Positions 26,788-35,900 of a stretch of DNA of 64,000 nt are shown piece after piece. This DNA is from Vibrio sagamiensis NBRC 104589 (lineage in GTDB: Bacteria > Pseudomonadota > Gammaproteobacteria > Enterobacterales > Vibrionaceae): contig NZ_BJXJ01000004.1 in the NCBI RefSeq assembly GCF_007990935.1, forward strand, positions 62,001 to 126,000. Direction: 5' to 3'. Each line of letters starts with the position of its first letter. The first letter of the stretch is position 1. A program made the translations under genes and the position numbers. The notes beneath the pieces are model-generated. The model searched no databases. It saw nothing but the letters and a program-made list of their open reading frames with translations, and had not been told where the DNA came from.

Positions 26788-27354
26788 ATGCGTTTATTGA
26801 TTCGTTTTACTGTCGCTTTGACTGCTCTCATAGCAATCATTCTAGGTTCTGTTGCCTGGCAAGCGATCCCTCAAAAAAAGTTTTTAAGTCGAGAAATGGA
26901 ATGGAATTGGCATTGGGAATATTTTCTACCTTTTAGTAATGGGATTCAAGTTACCCGTACAAAAGATACAAAACAATTGCTACTAAGACGTGTTTACCTC
27001 GAAGAGTCTGTGGTTATTTTTTTAGGCACTACGCTAGATAATAAATTTGAAGTAGACGTTTTATCTAAAGAACATTGTACAAAAGGGGATATTAAGTGGA
27101 TTTCAGTATCAGTGAATCACAGGAAAATATCCCATAGACCAATGGAGTGTGAAGCATCGGAAGAAAGCTACTTATATCGATATATCAGCTCGAATATAAA
27201 AAGCATAGAGGTGGGCATCAATGAATTTTACCTACGAGAGACCTTTAGCAATTGGCCAGTACATGAATTAAAATCAGATCAGTTCAGACAGCAACACTCA
27301 AGATTTTTTAAATCTAAAGATGGTCATAATAATGAGCGCTGGCTGAGAGATTAG
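26788..27354 (+). CDS. Membrane-anchored or exported protein of unknown function
   Basis: 188 aa, unrecognised. An N-terminal hydrophobic segment (residues about 6-26, following an Arg) could be an uncleaved anchor or signal. The rest is a beta-rich soluble domain with many Trp/Phe (EMEWNWHWEYFLPF) and two cysteines (KEHCTKG and MECEAS). It is convergent with the regulator partner gene downstream. No ribosome site stands out. It may be related to the regulator system only by position. Confidence 0.55.
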   Translation: MRLLIRFTVALTALIAIILGSVAWQAIPQKKFLSREMEWNWHWEYFLPFSNGIQVTRTKDTKQLLLRRVYLEESVVIFLGTTLDNKFEVDVLSKEHCTKGDIKWISVSVNHRKISHRPMECEASEESYLYRYISSNIKSIEVGINEFYLRETFSNWPVHELKSDQFRQQHSRFFKSKDGHNNERWLRD

Positions 27355-27384
27355 TTATTTATATGAGGTATAAAATTACTACTG

Positions 27385-27846
27385 TTATCGTTTAGCAATT
27401 AGTGCAATTCGATCTGTTTTATGATTATGTACAATTAAAAATGCCTCATTTTTTAACAGGAGAGTATAGTTAATTTGTACTGTCTCATCTTCTAAAAGTA
27501 AATAAGGTGATAACACTGAGTGGTTTAATAGTGTTCGGACCTCTTGAATTGAAAGTAAATTAATCTTTCCCTTGATTGAAAACTTGGAGTTAGAAAAGCT
27601 TTCTAAATTACCTTTAAAACGAATAATAATAGGTTTTGTCATTGCTTCGTTAGTAAAAGATGCAATATGAATTATTTTATCATTATGGATTTTTGTAAAA
27701 CCCTCGATCCGAACCGGATTCTTAGCCGAAGAAAGCTCAACAGATTGTTGATAAAACTCGGCTTCCTCCATCGTAGAATGGTAGGGAAGTTGCCATACTA
27801 TTACTAACAAAGCTAATGATATAAATAGAGCTAGATATGGCTTCAC
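27385..27846 (-). CDS. Small membrane protein partnered with a ToxR-like regulator (VtrC/TcpH/ToxS-like in organisation)
   Basis: 153 aa with one N-terminal transmembrane helix (residues about 4-20) and a periplasmic remainder. It overlaps the stop of the preceding regulator gene by 4 bp. Regulator plus small single-span partner, translationally coupled, is the arrangement of toxRS, tcpPH and vtrAC. The size is close to VtrC. The periplasmic domain has a lipocalin-like alternation of beta strands (IRFKGNLES, FSIKGKINLL, VQINYTLLL), but sequence identity to VtrC or TcpH was not established. Confidence 0.6.
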   Translation of the reverse strand: MKPYLALFISLALLVIVWQLPYHSTMEEAEFYQQSVELSSAKNPVRIEGFTKIHNDKIIHIASFTNEAMTKPIIIRFKGNLESFSNSKFSIKGKINLLSIQEVRTLLNHSVLSPYLLLEDETVQINYTLLLKNEAFLIVHNHKTDRIALIAKR

Positions 27847-28601
27847 AATTCTGTTTCCTTAATAAAATTTTTGATTTCGTTCGAAGCTTTTTCGAATTGT
27901 TCTTCTGTAAAATAGATATTGATGGATTTTTTATTCTTTTTATTTAACCAAGAAAGGGTCGTGTATTTTTTATCAGTATTAATAAAAACAACACAATCAC
28001 ACTGATTAACAGAAAAGAATGTCAGCATATTTTGGTCTGGTGTTTGATTAATATTTTGAAAAATATTTAGCGTGCCTATCTGATAGCTTTTGATGTACTG
28101 GCTTCCATCACGATAATTAAGTTCATTATAAAATTTATTATATCCAATGAAACTTGTTAATCCTAATATTGAGAACGCAATTGAATATATTGCCTTATCT
28201 TTATAAGATTTTAATAATTTTATTAAATGTAGGTTGTATCCAAGTTTGAGATTAACTAAATTGTTGCTTTCTTTGGCTTGAGCCTTTGGAGAAATGATCG
28301 CTTCTTTTTTATCAATAATTATATTACCTGTTAATCGGTAACCAACTTTAGGAACTGTTATGATCGGTGATTCTTTTATATCTAGTTTAATAAATGTTTG
28401 CCTCAAAGTGCTGATACTTTTAGCAAGTGATGTTTCACCAATGTATTCACTTTCCCAAGCCCGTTGAATTATGATCTGTTTTTTTACCACATCAGGTGAA
28501 TGCTCAAGAAGAATAGAGAGGATTTGAGATTCTCGATACCCAACTTTAATAGTTTTTACCGTATTGGACAGTGTATTTTTAATAGGGTTATATAAGATCA
28601 T
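27843..28601 (-). CDS. Membrane-spanning winged-helix transcriptional regulator, ToxR/VtrA/TcpP type
   Basis: 252 aa. Residues about 5-95 form an OmpR/PhoB-type winged helix without receiver domain: GYRESQILSILLEHSP, SLAKSISTLRQTF, then the wing TVPKVGYRLTG. A hydrophobic span at about 137-153 (AIYSIAFSILGLTSFIG) is followed by a periplasmic domain of about 100 residues with CDC. This is the ToxR-family topology: DNA binding inside, sensing outside. The likely co-sensor is encoded immediately downstream with a 4-bp overlap. The target genes are unknown; the upstream region is very AT-rich. Confidence 0.83.
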   Translation of the reverse strand: MILYNPIKNTLSNTVKTIKVGYRESQILSILLEHSPDVVKKQIIIQRAWESEYIGETSLAKSISTLRQTFIKLDIKESPIITVPKVGYRLTGNIIIDKKEAIISPKAQAKESNNLVNLKLGYNLHLIKLLKSYKDKAIYSIAFSILGLTSFIGYNKFYNELNYRDGSQYIKSYQIGTLNIFQNINQTPDQNMLTFFSVNQCDCVVFINTDKKYTTLSWLNKKNKKSINIYFTEEQFEKASNEIKNFIKETEL

Positions 28602-28823
28602 AAATTACTTATTTATATGCAACTATACACATTTTTACTAATACAGAAACCTCTCACTTAAATTAGTAATTTTTTCATTAGAGCTTCATTGTTTAATAAT
28701 AATGTGTAATCATTTAATTCATTATATAAAATAAAACATATAAGTAATTAAGATGCAATAGTTGTCTCAATTGAATAGTTATTTATCAATACCGCTTCAC
28801 AATAAGTTTTTTACGTACAAATG
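28602..28823. other. AT-rich upstream region of the ToxR-like operon
   Basis: About 220 bp without a gene, rich in AT tracts including TTTAATAATAATGTG. It should contain the regulator's promoter. No specific operator can be named. Confidence 0.35.
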
Positions 28824-28852
28824 CAAAAAGCCCAAAGTTATTTCTTTGGGCT
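28824..28852 (-). terminator. Rho-independent terminator of the glycine-riboswitch symporter gene
   Basis: On the minus strand AGCCCAAAG and CTTTGGGCT form a 9-bp stem with a 6-nt loop, then TTTTTG. Confidence 0.85.
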
Positions 28853-28888
28853 AAAGGTTAATTGAGTATATTTTAGTTATTGTTTTTC

Positions 28889-30253
28889 TTAAGTAACAGA
28901 TACTACATGGAAACTTGGCGAGAAGAAGAGTTTTGTTTCTTCCTGCACAACATGCCTGAGCGCAATCAAGCCGATAAGGTTAGGGATTGCCATTAAACCA
29001 TTGACAATATCTGCCAATATCCAAATCATATCTAATTGAAGAAAAGCACCCGATGCCACCAAACTAATAAAAAGAACTTTATAAGGTAGGACGGCTTTTG
29101 TTCCAAAAAGATATACGACACATCTTTCACCATAATAATTCCAGCCTAGAATAGTGGTAAATGCGAAGAACATCAGTCCAATAGAGACAAGCATTGGGCC
29201 AAATGTTGGTGCATTAAGCCCCACAGAAAACGCATGAGTAGTCATGGCCGCGCCAGATAGGTCAGTTTGCCAAGCCCCTGTCAGAATGAGAGTCAGTCCA
29301 GTCATTGTACAGATAATGATCGTATCAAAGAAGGTCCCCGTCATGGATATGAGGCCTTGTTTTACACATGAGTCCGTCTTGGCAGCGGCGGCAGCCATTG
29401 CTGCACTTCCCAAACCAGATTCATTTGAAAACATCCCTCGAGAAATCCCTGACTGTATAGCAAGCATGATACTTGCTCCTAAAAATCCTCCTGTTGCCGC
29501 GGTCTGAGTGAAGGCGGATATAAAAACCAATTCAATAGCGTTGAGTAATTGGTCTGCATTTATAATGATTACGCCAACACATGAAAGAATATAAAAGAGC
29601 GCCATTGTTGGTACGACTTTACCAGCAACATTTGAGATAGATTGAATTCCACCAAGTGTAACAACAGCCACGAGTATTGTTAGGATAACCGCCGTTAGCT
29701 CTCGACTTGCTCCAAAAGATATTTCACTTGCGTCAAGAATTGCATTTACCTGCGGAAAGGTACCAATACCAAAGCAAGCAACACCGAGTGAAAATATCGC
29801 AAACATAATGGCTAGACATTTAGAACCCATGCCATACTCGAGGTAGTACATAGGGCCTCCAGTCATTTGGCCATTCCCATCTATACGACGATATTTAACG
29901 GCAAGTAAACACTCTGCATATTTGGTCGCCATACCGAATAAAGCAGCTAACCACATCCAAAATAACGCACCCGGACCACCTAATTTTATCGCAGTAGCCA
30001 CTCCAACGATGTTGCCTGTACCAATGGTTGCGGATAATGCCGTGCACAAAGCGGCAAAGCTCGAAATGTCACCTTGCTTTTTTGCTGAGGTGTTTTTTTT
30101 GAATACCATCGACAGAGCAGTCGGTAAATGTCTAAACTGAATCAGTCCGAGACGAGCCGTAAAATAGATTCCAGTCCCCACAAGTAATAAAAGTAGTGGG
30201 GGCCCCCAAACGAAATCATCGATCATTTGGAGTAAAGGTTGTAGGTTTTGCAT
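28889..30253 (-). CDS. Sodium:alanine/glycine symporter (AGCS/AlsT family)
   Basis: 454 aa with about 11 hydrophobic helices. Family motifs include GTGNIVGVATAIKLGGPGALFWMW near residue 77, GGPMYYLEYGMG near 130, and FSNESGLGSAAMAAAAA near 275. AGCS carriers import small neutral amino acids with Na+. A tandem glycine riboswitch in the leader strongly suggests that glycine is a physiological substrate or signal. ATG start; monocistronic, with a terminator. Confidence 0.95.
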   Translation of the reverse strand: MQNLQPLLQMIDDFVWGPPLLLLLVGTGIYFTARLGLIQFRHLPTALSMVFKKNTSAKKQGDISSFAALCTALSATIGTGNIVGVATAIKLGGPGALFWMWLAALFGMATKYAECLLAVKYRRIDGNGQMTGGPMYYLEYGMGSKCLAIMFAIFSLGVACFGIGTFPQVNAILDASEISFGASRELTAVILTILVAVVTLGGIQSISNVAGKVVPTMALFYILSCVGVIIINADQLLNAIELVFISAFTQTAATGGFLGASIMLAIQSGISRGMFSNESGLGSAAMAAAAAKTDSCVKQGLISMTGTFFDTIIICTMTGLTLILTGAWQTDLSGAAMTTHAFSVGLNAPTFGPMLVSIGLMFFAFTTILGWNYYGERCVVYLFGTKAVLPYKVLFISLVASGAFLQLDMIWILADIVNGLMAIPNLIGLIALRHVVQEETKLFFSPSFHVVSVT

Positions 30254-30379
30254 GATTTCCCCTTAATAAAACAACTAATAAGGAGAAGAGTGAAAGGTGG
30301 AGGCTAGGCTCTCAGTATGACTAAGCTATTTATGTTGCTAAAAACCAAATATGATCAATAGTTAGATTATTACTTTCCA

Positions 30380-30585
30380 CTCCTCTGTCCTTTTGCCTGA
30401 GAGTTTCACCCGTTAAATAGATTTGGGCTTGCTCCTTCGGCGACCGATTTAACGGTTCTCTCCAGAGGTTCCTCCAACGACAGTCCCTGCTACCATAGTA
30501 GCACCTGAAATAGTTAATTCTTCGGCGGGTTATACTAGATGTATGTAAGCATTTAGTTAATAACCACTCTCCTGCAATCTTCATC
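30380..30585 (-). ncRNA. Tandem glycine riboswitch (gcvT element)
   Basis: Read on the minus strand, aptamer 1 carries GGAGAGTGG, CCGCCGAAG and CAGGTGCTA...GCAGGGAC, and aptamer 2 carries CTGGAGAGAACC, CGCCGAAGGAGCAA and CTCTCAGGCAAAAGGACAGAGG. These are the conserved segments of the glycine aptamer, here in two consecutive copies joined by a short linker. It ends about 125 bp before the AGCS symporter start. A Vibrio glycine riboswitch controlling this kind of transporter is established knowledge. Confidence 0.93.
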
Positions 30586-30877
30586 GGAACAATTACTCAA
30601 AAAGTGAGTAAAGGTTAGTTAATGATGCTGGTCATCATCAACCAGTGAAATGTATCATGTTTTTTTGTTATTTCAATAGATAAATTACATTTAAGGTCTA
30701 AATGTTGCTAAGTTGGTGTATTGCCGCCAGTATTACAAGACAAAGTAACTTGTGCGCAAAAAAAGAGGCTTTAAATAATTATTAATAAAAAATAACCTTT
30801 AGGCAGTATTGGCTACGTAAAATAAGATACAATACAAGCTTTACTGATTGTTATCGATGTTGTAAACGGAGAGTAAA

Positions 30878-31036
30878 ATGACCAGATTATTTGCGATTGT
30901 ATTATTGATTGGGTTCGCTTTCGTGCTTTTTCGTTATCGTACTAACGAGAAAGTCCAAAAATGGACAGTTATCTCTTTGATTGGTCTCTTCATCATATAT
31001 ACTGCATCTCTTGTGATTGCAGAGCTCTCACGTTAA
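30878..31036 (+). CDS. Small two-helix inner-membrane protein
   Basis: 52 aa, beginning MTRLFAIVLLIGFAFVLFRY and ending AELSR. Two hydrophobic helices (about 4-18 and 30-47) are separated by RTNEKVQKW. The ATG has a GGAGAGT ribosome site. It is followed 22 bp later by the coiled-coil membrane-protein gene and is likely co-transcribed with it. It is too short for any domain assignment. Confidence 0.7.
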   Translation: MTRLFAIVLLIGFAFVLFRYRTNEKVQKWTVISLIGLFIIYTASLVIAELSR

Positions 31037-31058
31037 CTTAAACATTTTGGAGACAAAA

Positions 31059-31796
31059 GTGACTTCTCAGCAGAATATTGATGATCAGGATGATGACGTT
31101 GTTGTAATAGAGGAACGTGATAAGCGTACTCCGATATACATCGCCATTGGCGTCATATTAGGTGTTGCACTTGGAGGCGTTCTTGGGGCGACACTGACTT
31201 CAAACCAGTGGGAGTCAACCTATCAAGCTTTGGATGAAAAATATCAAGCATTAGAAAGCACTAAAGTGGCGTTGTTGTCTCAAGTTAAAGAACGAGAAGC
31301 AGGCTTAGATAAAGAAGTCGACAGCAAAGTCATGGTTGTACTGAACAAAAAGCAACAAGAGTTTGAATCCAATCTTCAGGAACTCGAGTTGAAAATGACA
31401 GAGCTTGGTAAGGTTAATGACTCTCTAAAAGCTCAAATCGAACAGCAAAATGAAAAGCTGAATCTGTCCAAAAATGAGAATCTAAAGTTAAATCGCCAAG
31501 CAGATAGGCAAGCAACCATTTTTGAACGCTCGCGAGAGGTTTTTCGGAAAGAACTGAAAGTGTCTCAGGAACTTGAAGCCTTCGAGAAAGAGCGTGAAAC
31601 CTTGCTACCTAAAATAGAAAAATTACGTAAAGAGTGTGATGTTTTTTTAGAGGGGACATCTTGGGACATTAAGGCTGACGTTTGTGATAAACATGACGAA
31701 GCAAATTCCCGTTTGAGCCAATTAGATCAACTGATTGAAGTCAACAAATTAGATTTAGAGCATATCAAAGCGATCACTGATGATATGGGGTTATAG
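31059..31796 (+). CDS. Single-span membrane protein with long periplasmic coiled coil
   Basis: 245 aa from the GTG at 31059, which has TTGGAG seven bases upstream; an upstream ATG at 31017 would overlap the previous gene and lacks a site. A short acidic N-terminus (DDQDDDVVV) is followed by one transmembrane helix (about 28-50, with repeated Gly). A long coiled coil follows (EKYQALESTKVALLSQVKER, LQELELKMTELGKVNDSL). Vibrio homologues are sometimes labelled ParA-like, but no Walker motif is present, so that label would be wrong. A strong terminator follows. Confidence 0.7.
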   Translation: MTSQQNIDDQDDDVVVIEERDKRTPIYIAIGVILGVALGGVLGATLTSNQWESTYQALDEKYQALESTKVALLSQVKEREAGLDKEVDSKVMVVLNKKQQEFESNLQELELKMTELGKVNDSLKAQIEQQNEKLNLSKNENLKLNRQADRQATIFERSREVFRKELKVSQELEAFEKERETLLPKIEKLRKECDVFLEGTSWDIKADVCDKHDEANSRLSQLDQLIEVNKLDLEHIKAITDDMGL

Positions 31797-31913
31797 CTGA
31801 GATGGGCTCATAGCTCTAGATCGGCAAATCAAAAGCACTCTATGCTGAACGCATTCTCCAAACTCGAGTCATTTGCACCCTAGCCACTAAAGGCGAACTC
31901 AATGTGACGTTTA

Positions 31914-31945
31914 AAGGAGCTCAAAGCGAGCTCCTTATTTTTCTT
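31914..31945 (+). terminator. Rho-independent terminator between the coiled-coil gene and adiA
   Basis: AAGGAGCTC and GAGCTCCTT with a 5-nt loop are followed by ATTTTTCTTT. The site lies between convergent genes. Confidence 0.87.
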
Positions 31946-31960
31946 TGGGAAATGGAATAC

Positions 31961-34282
31961 TTATCTGAGCAGCTGTGGCAACTCTTCTTCGGGTTGCTTG
32001 ATGCACATTACATGATACATTCCATCAATAACTTCCGTTCCTTCTGTTTCGTGCTCAAATCCCGGGAATTCTTTATCCCATACTTCTAAGCAATGAAGGT
32101 AAGTAATCTGTGGACTGTCATCGTTACCGAAGTTCTCACCAGACATCAGCATTGGTATTCCTGGTGGGTAAGGAATAATCGCATTGGCTGCAATACGGTG
32201 TGCAAGTTGATCGGATGGCACCATTTCGACATTATTATCTACAATCGACTCAAAGGCATCCCTTGGTGTCATCATCGCTTGTGGAAGAGTTGAGTATGCT
32301 AAATTAAGTTTATCTGATGGGGTATGTTGTTTGAGGTAAGTAAACATTTTTATCCCTAGATCTTTAAGCCCCATTTCAGCATAAACATCTGGGTGAGATT
32401 CAACGAGCTCTGGCAGCACAGATCTCAAAGGTCTGTTTTGATCGTAGTGTTTTTTGAAATGTAACAGAGTATTGACAAGAGTGGCCCATTTACCTTTGGT
32501 GATACCCATTGAGAAGAGGAACATGATTTGAAAATCGGTGGTTCTTGTTGGAACAATACCAAAGCGTGTTAAGTATTGGGTGACTAATGCCGCAGGCACC
32601 CCGGAATCGAGTAAATCACCATTTTCACTCATACCCGGTGCTAAGATACTGACTTTGATTGGGTCAAGCATACACCAGTCCTCAGGCATATCTTTGAAGC
32701 CATGCCATGAATCGGTTGGCTTAAGTACCCAAAAATCTTGGCAAGAGGCTAGAAGCTTTGGATCGACCTGTTCAAAAGGCATCGTTTGGCCAGTATTTGG
32801 ATCGGTAAAGGATTCTGCATTCCAAGGTTTAAAGAACCAATCTCCTTTATTGTCAAACTCACGGTATAAACGCCCCATTGCTTGACGATAGTCGACGGCT
32901 TCCTGAATAACCTCTTGTGTCAGAGAATAACCATTATTACCAGACATCTGGGAGACCGCAATATCATTTGAAGCACTGATAGCGTAGAGAGGCGAAGTGG
33001 TTGCATGCATCATGTAGGCTTGATTAAAACGCTGGAAATCAATCGCATCTTTACCGTGACGAACATGAATATATGATGCTTGAGATAAGGCGTTTAACAG
33101 CTTATGTGTGGAGTGAGTAGCGAAAACAGTTGGGCCACTTGATTCTTTCTCTGGCTCATCACGCATTGCAAAATGGTCTTTGTAAATAGGATTGAACCTT
33201 GCGTAACCGTACCAAGCTTCATCGAAGTGGATACGGTTGCTGCTTTCACCTAACAGTTCTTGAGCTCGTTTAGCGTTATAACATAAGCCATCATAAGTAC
33301 AGTTTGTCACCACGGCATAAACAGGTTTTTGTTGAGAAAAAGCTTCAGTCAGAGGCCCTTCCGCAGCACGACGTTGAAGGGCAAGCTTTTCCATTTGCTC
33401 TGGGTAAATCGGACCAATGATGCCGTAGCGGTTGCGGGTTGGAACCATATAAATAGGACGTGCACCTGTTAGCATTAGTCCTTGTTCAATGGATTTATGG
33501 CAGTTTCTGTCACAGATCGCTAGGCTATCTTCTCTCATACATACTTGCATGATGGTTCTATTAGCGCCTGAAGTACCAGTAACAAGGGAGTAGGACTTAT
33601 CCGCTCCAAATACTTTTGCAGCGAACGCCTCACTGTCACCAAAGTAACCCGTGTGATCGAGTAATGAACCCAAAGAGCCACGTTCTATCCCCATATCTGA
33701 ACGGAATAAAGCTTCACCAAAATGACGATAAAAACGTTGTCCTGCCGGTGTTTTAGTAAAACCGATACCACCTTGGTGCCCCGGTGCCGCCCAAGAATAT
33801 TCATGGACATCATCGTAATTGAAGATTGCATCCATTAAAGGTGGCATTAATTGCTGTCTATAGCGCTGCATGGCTGCAATAGAGCGGCCAACAATGAAGT
33901 CCGGTGTGTCTTCCAGAATCCAAGCAAACTCGTCAACTCGAGACATCAAGTCGTTAGTGACCGCTAAAGTGGTTTTTTTACGCTCTGCTAACAGAAAGAC
34001 GGGGACACCTTCTTGACGCTGGTTCAGTTTATCTATTAACTGGAAAAACTTTTCGTTTTCTTGTACTTCATTCCCCGTCATTCTTGATGTCAGCATGAAA
34101 CAGTCTATGGCGATATTCGCATTGAATATTGAATAACAGTCGTCAAAAGAATTTGCCACCGTAACTTTCACACCTTCCTCAGAAAACTCCGCAATCAAGC
34201 GCTCTAATGCTTTTTCAATAAAGCCCGTTTCGAGATTGTCATTGAAAATTAGAGCATGATTGTGTTTATCATAGTTATTCAT
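31961..34282 (-). CDS. adiA: Biodegradative arginine decarboxylase (AdiA-type)
   Basis: 773 aa. The N-terminal wing domain, VDEFAWILEDTPDFI, HEYSWAAPGHQGG, and STHKLLNALSQASYIH with the PLP-binding Lys394 match E. coli AdiA nearly residue for residue, much more closely than the lysine or ornithine decarboxylases as I recall them. The enzyme removes CO2 from arginine to give agmatine, consuming a proton (acid resistance) in the cytoplasm. The ATG overlaps the end of the antiporter gene by 8 bp, so both are one operon. Its CO2/agmatine cycle would need an arginine:agmatine exchanger. Confidence 0.9.
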   Translation of the reverse strand: MNNYDKHNHALIFNDNLETGFIEKALERLIAEFSEEGVKVTVANSFDDCYSIFNANIAIDCFMLTSRMTGNEVQENEKFFQLIDKLNQRQEGVPVFLLAERKKTTLAVTNDLMSRVDEFAWILEDTPDFIVGRSIAAMQRYRQQLMPPLMDAIFNYDDVHEYSWAAPGHQGGIGFTKTPAGQRFYRHFGEALFRSDMGIERGSLGSLLDHTGYFGDSEAFAAKVFGADKSYSLVTGTSGANRTIMQVCMREDSLAICDRNCHKSIEQGLMLTGARPIYMVPTRNRYGIIGPIYPEQMEKLALQRRAAEGPLTEAFSQQKPVYAVVTNCTYDGLCYNAKRAQELLGESSNRIHFDEAWYGYARFNPIYKDHFAMRDEPEKESSGPTVFATHSTHKLLNALSQASYIHVRHGKDAIDFQRFNQAYMMHATTSPLYAISASNDIAVSQMSGNNGYSLTQEVIQEAVDYRQAMGRLYREFDNKGDWFFKPWNAESFTDPNTGQTMPFEQVDPKLLASCQDFWVLKPTDSWHGFKDMPEDWCMLDPIKVSILAPGMSENGDLLDSGVPAALVTQYLTRFGIVPTRTTDFQIMFLFSMGITKGKWATLVNTLLHFKKHYDQNRPLRSVLPELVESHPDVYAEMGLKDLGIKMFTYLKQHTPSDKLNLAYSTLPQAMMTPRDAFESIVDNNVEMVPSDQLAHRIAANAIIPYPPGIPMLMSGENFGNDDSPQITYLHCLEVWDKEFPGFEHETEGTEVIDGMYHVMCIKQPEEELPQLLR

Positions 34283-35660
34283 AAACTGGTATTCCTTTTT
34301 CTATGTTTGAATTAAGGTCGTTGGTGTTGTTTGATGAATGATTGCCTGCTGGTGCAGAGGAAGGGTTGGCATCTCGACTGGCGATAAAGCCGTAGAAGAA
34401 ATATCCAAGAAGCGTAATGATGGTTCCATAGAAGACGGATTCTTCTCCGGTGGCATACGCACCATAAATGCTGTACAACACAGCAATTGAACCGACAAAG
34501 ATGGAAACATTGTACTCGGAGCCAGTAATTTTTGCGGAATGGAGGATGGCTCCCAAAGCGGATAAAGAAAGTATATAAGGGACCATATTGATGAAGACTG
34601 CGAGATCAACAAGAACATTAAATTGTTCTAAGAGCGTTGGAGAAATGGTCAATACCGTGAGTAAAAGTTCCAGGATCAACATAATTAACATGCCTTTTAC
34701 TGGGGCATTGAAGCGGTTGGTGTCACTGAATATTTTAGGGAACAGGTTCATTTCCGCCGCTGCTTTAGATACCTGAGCATTGGTAAATTGCCACCCTAAT
34801 AAAGACCCTATACAAGCTATAATGGCGAGAGCAGTGATGAATTGTCCAACAGCAGGGTTAAACATTTGGGCAAAAACTAAACCAAAAGGAGCATCTGACT
34901 TTGACAATAATTCATTTGGCACAATACCTTGGATAACTGTTGTCGAAGCAATGTAGGTAATCGCAGAGAAAACGGTAGCCAACATACAAGCGAGAGGAAC
35001 ATTTCGCTTTGGATTTTCTACCGCACCTGAGTTAACCCCTGCAGATTCAATGCCTAGAAAAGCCCATAATGTAAGAGCGATACCTGAAGACATTGCACTC
35101 ATGATGGACTTATCATGAGGGTTCCAAGCTGCTTCGAATGTTGCAGCGTCAAACCAAAACCAACCAATGATAGAAACCCCAAGAACCGGAATAATCACCC
35201 CCCAAACGGTCACTGACGAAATCTGCCCTGTAATTTTGGGGCCACGCATATTCGCAACGAGAGTGATGACGAGGATCATCACAACCCCGAAGAAGTTGTT
35301 GATAGGAGCCGATTTAAGCCAAGGAATAAAGGTTTCTAAATATCCGACGGAAGTAACGGCAATGGCGACTGCACTTATGACTAAACAAACATAGTAGGTG
35401 TAGGAGGCGACAAAGAAACTTGATTTGCCATGTGCTTTTTGGGCATATGCTGACATTCCTCCGTCATCGGAACAATACATGCCACATTTGGCAAATGTAT
35501 AAGCAATACACAATGCACCAATAGCCGTAATTCCCCAAGCAAGTAACGCTATACCTCCAGTCTGTGCCAAGCTTGATGGGAGAAGAATAATACCTGACCC
35601 CATCATGTTGACCGTAACAATCGTAGTGAGCCCCATCAGGCCCATCTTATTGTTGTCCAT
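34275..35660 (-). CDS. Amino acid/polyamine antiporter, PotE-like, partner of the arginine decarboxylase
   Basis: 461 aa, about 12 transmembrane helices, APC superfamily. N-terminal VNMMGSGIILLPSSLA, central ITGQISSVTVWGVIIP and ALTLWAFLGIESAG, and EQFNVLVDLAV are far closer to PotE (ornithine:putrescine) than to AdiC as recalled. A polar Asn/Ser tail replaces the usual ending. Because it is joined to an AdiA-type decarboxylase (8-bp overlap), it most likely exchanges arginine for agmatine despite its PotE-like sequence. The substrate is inferred, not shown. Confidence 0.85.
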   Translation of the reverse strand: MDNNKMGLMGLTTIVTVNMMGSGIILLPSSLAQTGGIALLAWGITAIGALCIAYTFAKCGMYCSDDGGMSAYAQKAHGKSSFFVASYTYYVCLVISAVAIAVTSVGYLETFIPWLKSAPINNFFGVVMILVITLVANMRGPKITGQISSVTVWGVIIPVLGVSIIGWFWFDAATFEAAWNPHDKSIMSAMSSGIALTLWAFLGIESAGVNSGAVENPKRNVPLACMLATVFSAITYIASTTVIQGIVPNELLSKSDAPFGLVFAQMFNPAVGQFITALAIIACIGSLLGWQFTNAQVSKAAAEMNLFPKIFSDTNRFNAPVKGMLIMLILELLLTVLTISPTLLEQFNVLVDLAVFINMVPYILSLSALGAILHSAKITGSEYNVSIFVGSIAVLYSIYGAYATGEESVFYGTIITLLGYFFYGFIASRDANPSSAPAGNHSSNNTNDLNSNIEKGIPVYE

Positions 35661-35858
35661 TTCTCACCTCGTTTTTAGAGATTAAAATCAAAAAGCACGA
35701 TAATATGTGCGCTATAGCATGCAAGTTGTAGTATATGATTGTGAATCTGTACAATATTTGATGAGAAAGCTACGTACTTAAATTACTAGGGGAATGTTGA
35801 TTTTTTGGGGAGAGTAGCAAAGAGGCGTGAAACCAATGAGGAAAAGCTAATTTGTTTA
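35661..35858. promoter_or_regulatory. Upstream region of the antiporter-adiA operon
   Basis: This stretch lies upstream of the antiporter ATG and must contain the operon promoter. It holds AT-rich tracts. No CadC- or AdiY-type regulator gene is nearby and no operator can be named. Confidence 0.35.
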
Positions 35859-35880
35859 AAGTGGCCAACAGTGACCACTT
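35859..35880 (-). terminator. Terminator-like hairpin after the LtaS/OpgB-like gene
   Basis: On the minus strand AAGTGG and CCACTT flank a 10-nt loop and are followed by TAAAC. The T-tract is weak, so the call is tentative. A right-arm-like piece of the dispersed repeat (TTAAGGTTACTTAG) overlaps the gene's stop codon just upstream. Confidence 0.4.
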
Positions 35881-35900
35881 GAATCAGGTTATTTTTAAGG

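Noticed and set aside
30330-30584. 84-codon open frame on the minus strand before the AGCS symporter
   Set aside because: It coincides with the tandem glycine riboswitch; its conservation is explained by the RNA.
31059-31796. ParA-like label for the coiled-coil membrane protein
   Set aside because: No Walker A or ATPase motif is present.
32538-32885. 115-codon plus-strand open frame
   Set aside because: Antisense to the arginine decarboxylase.
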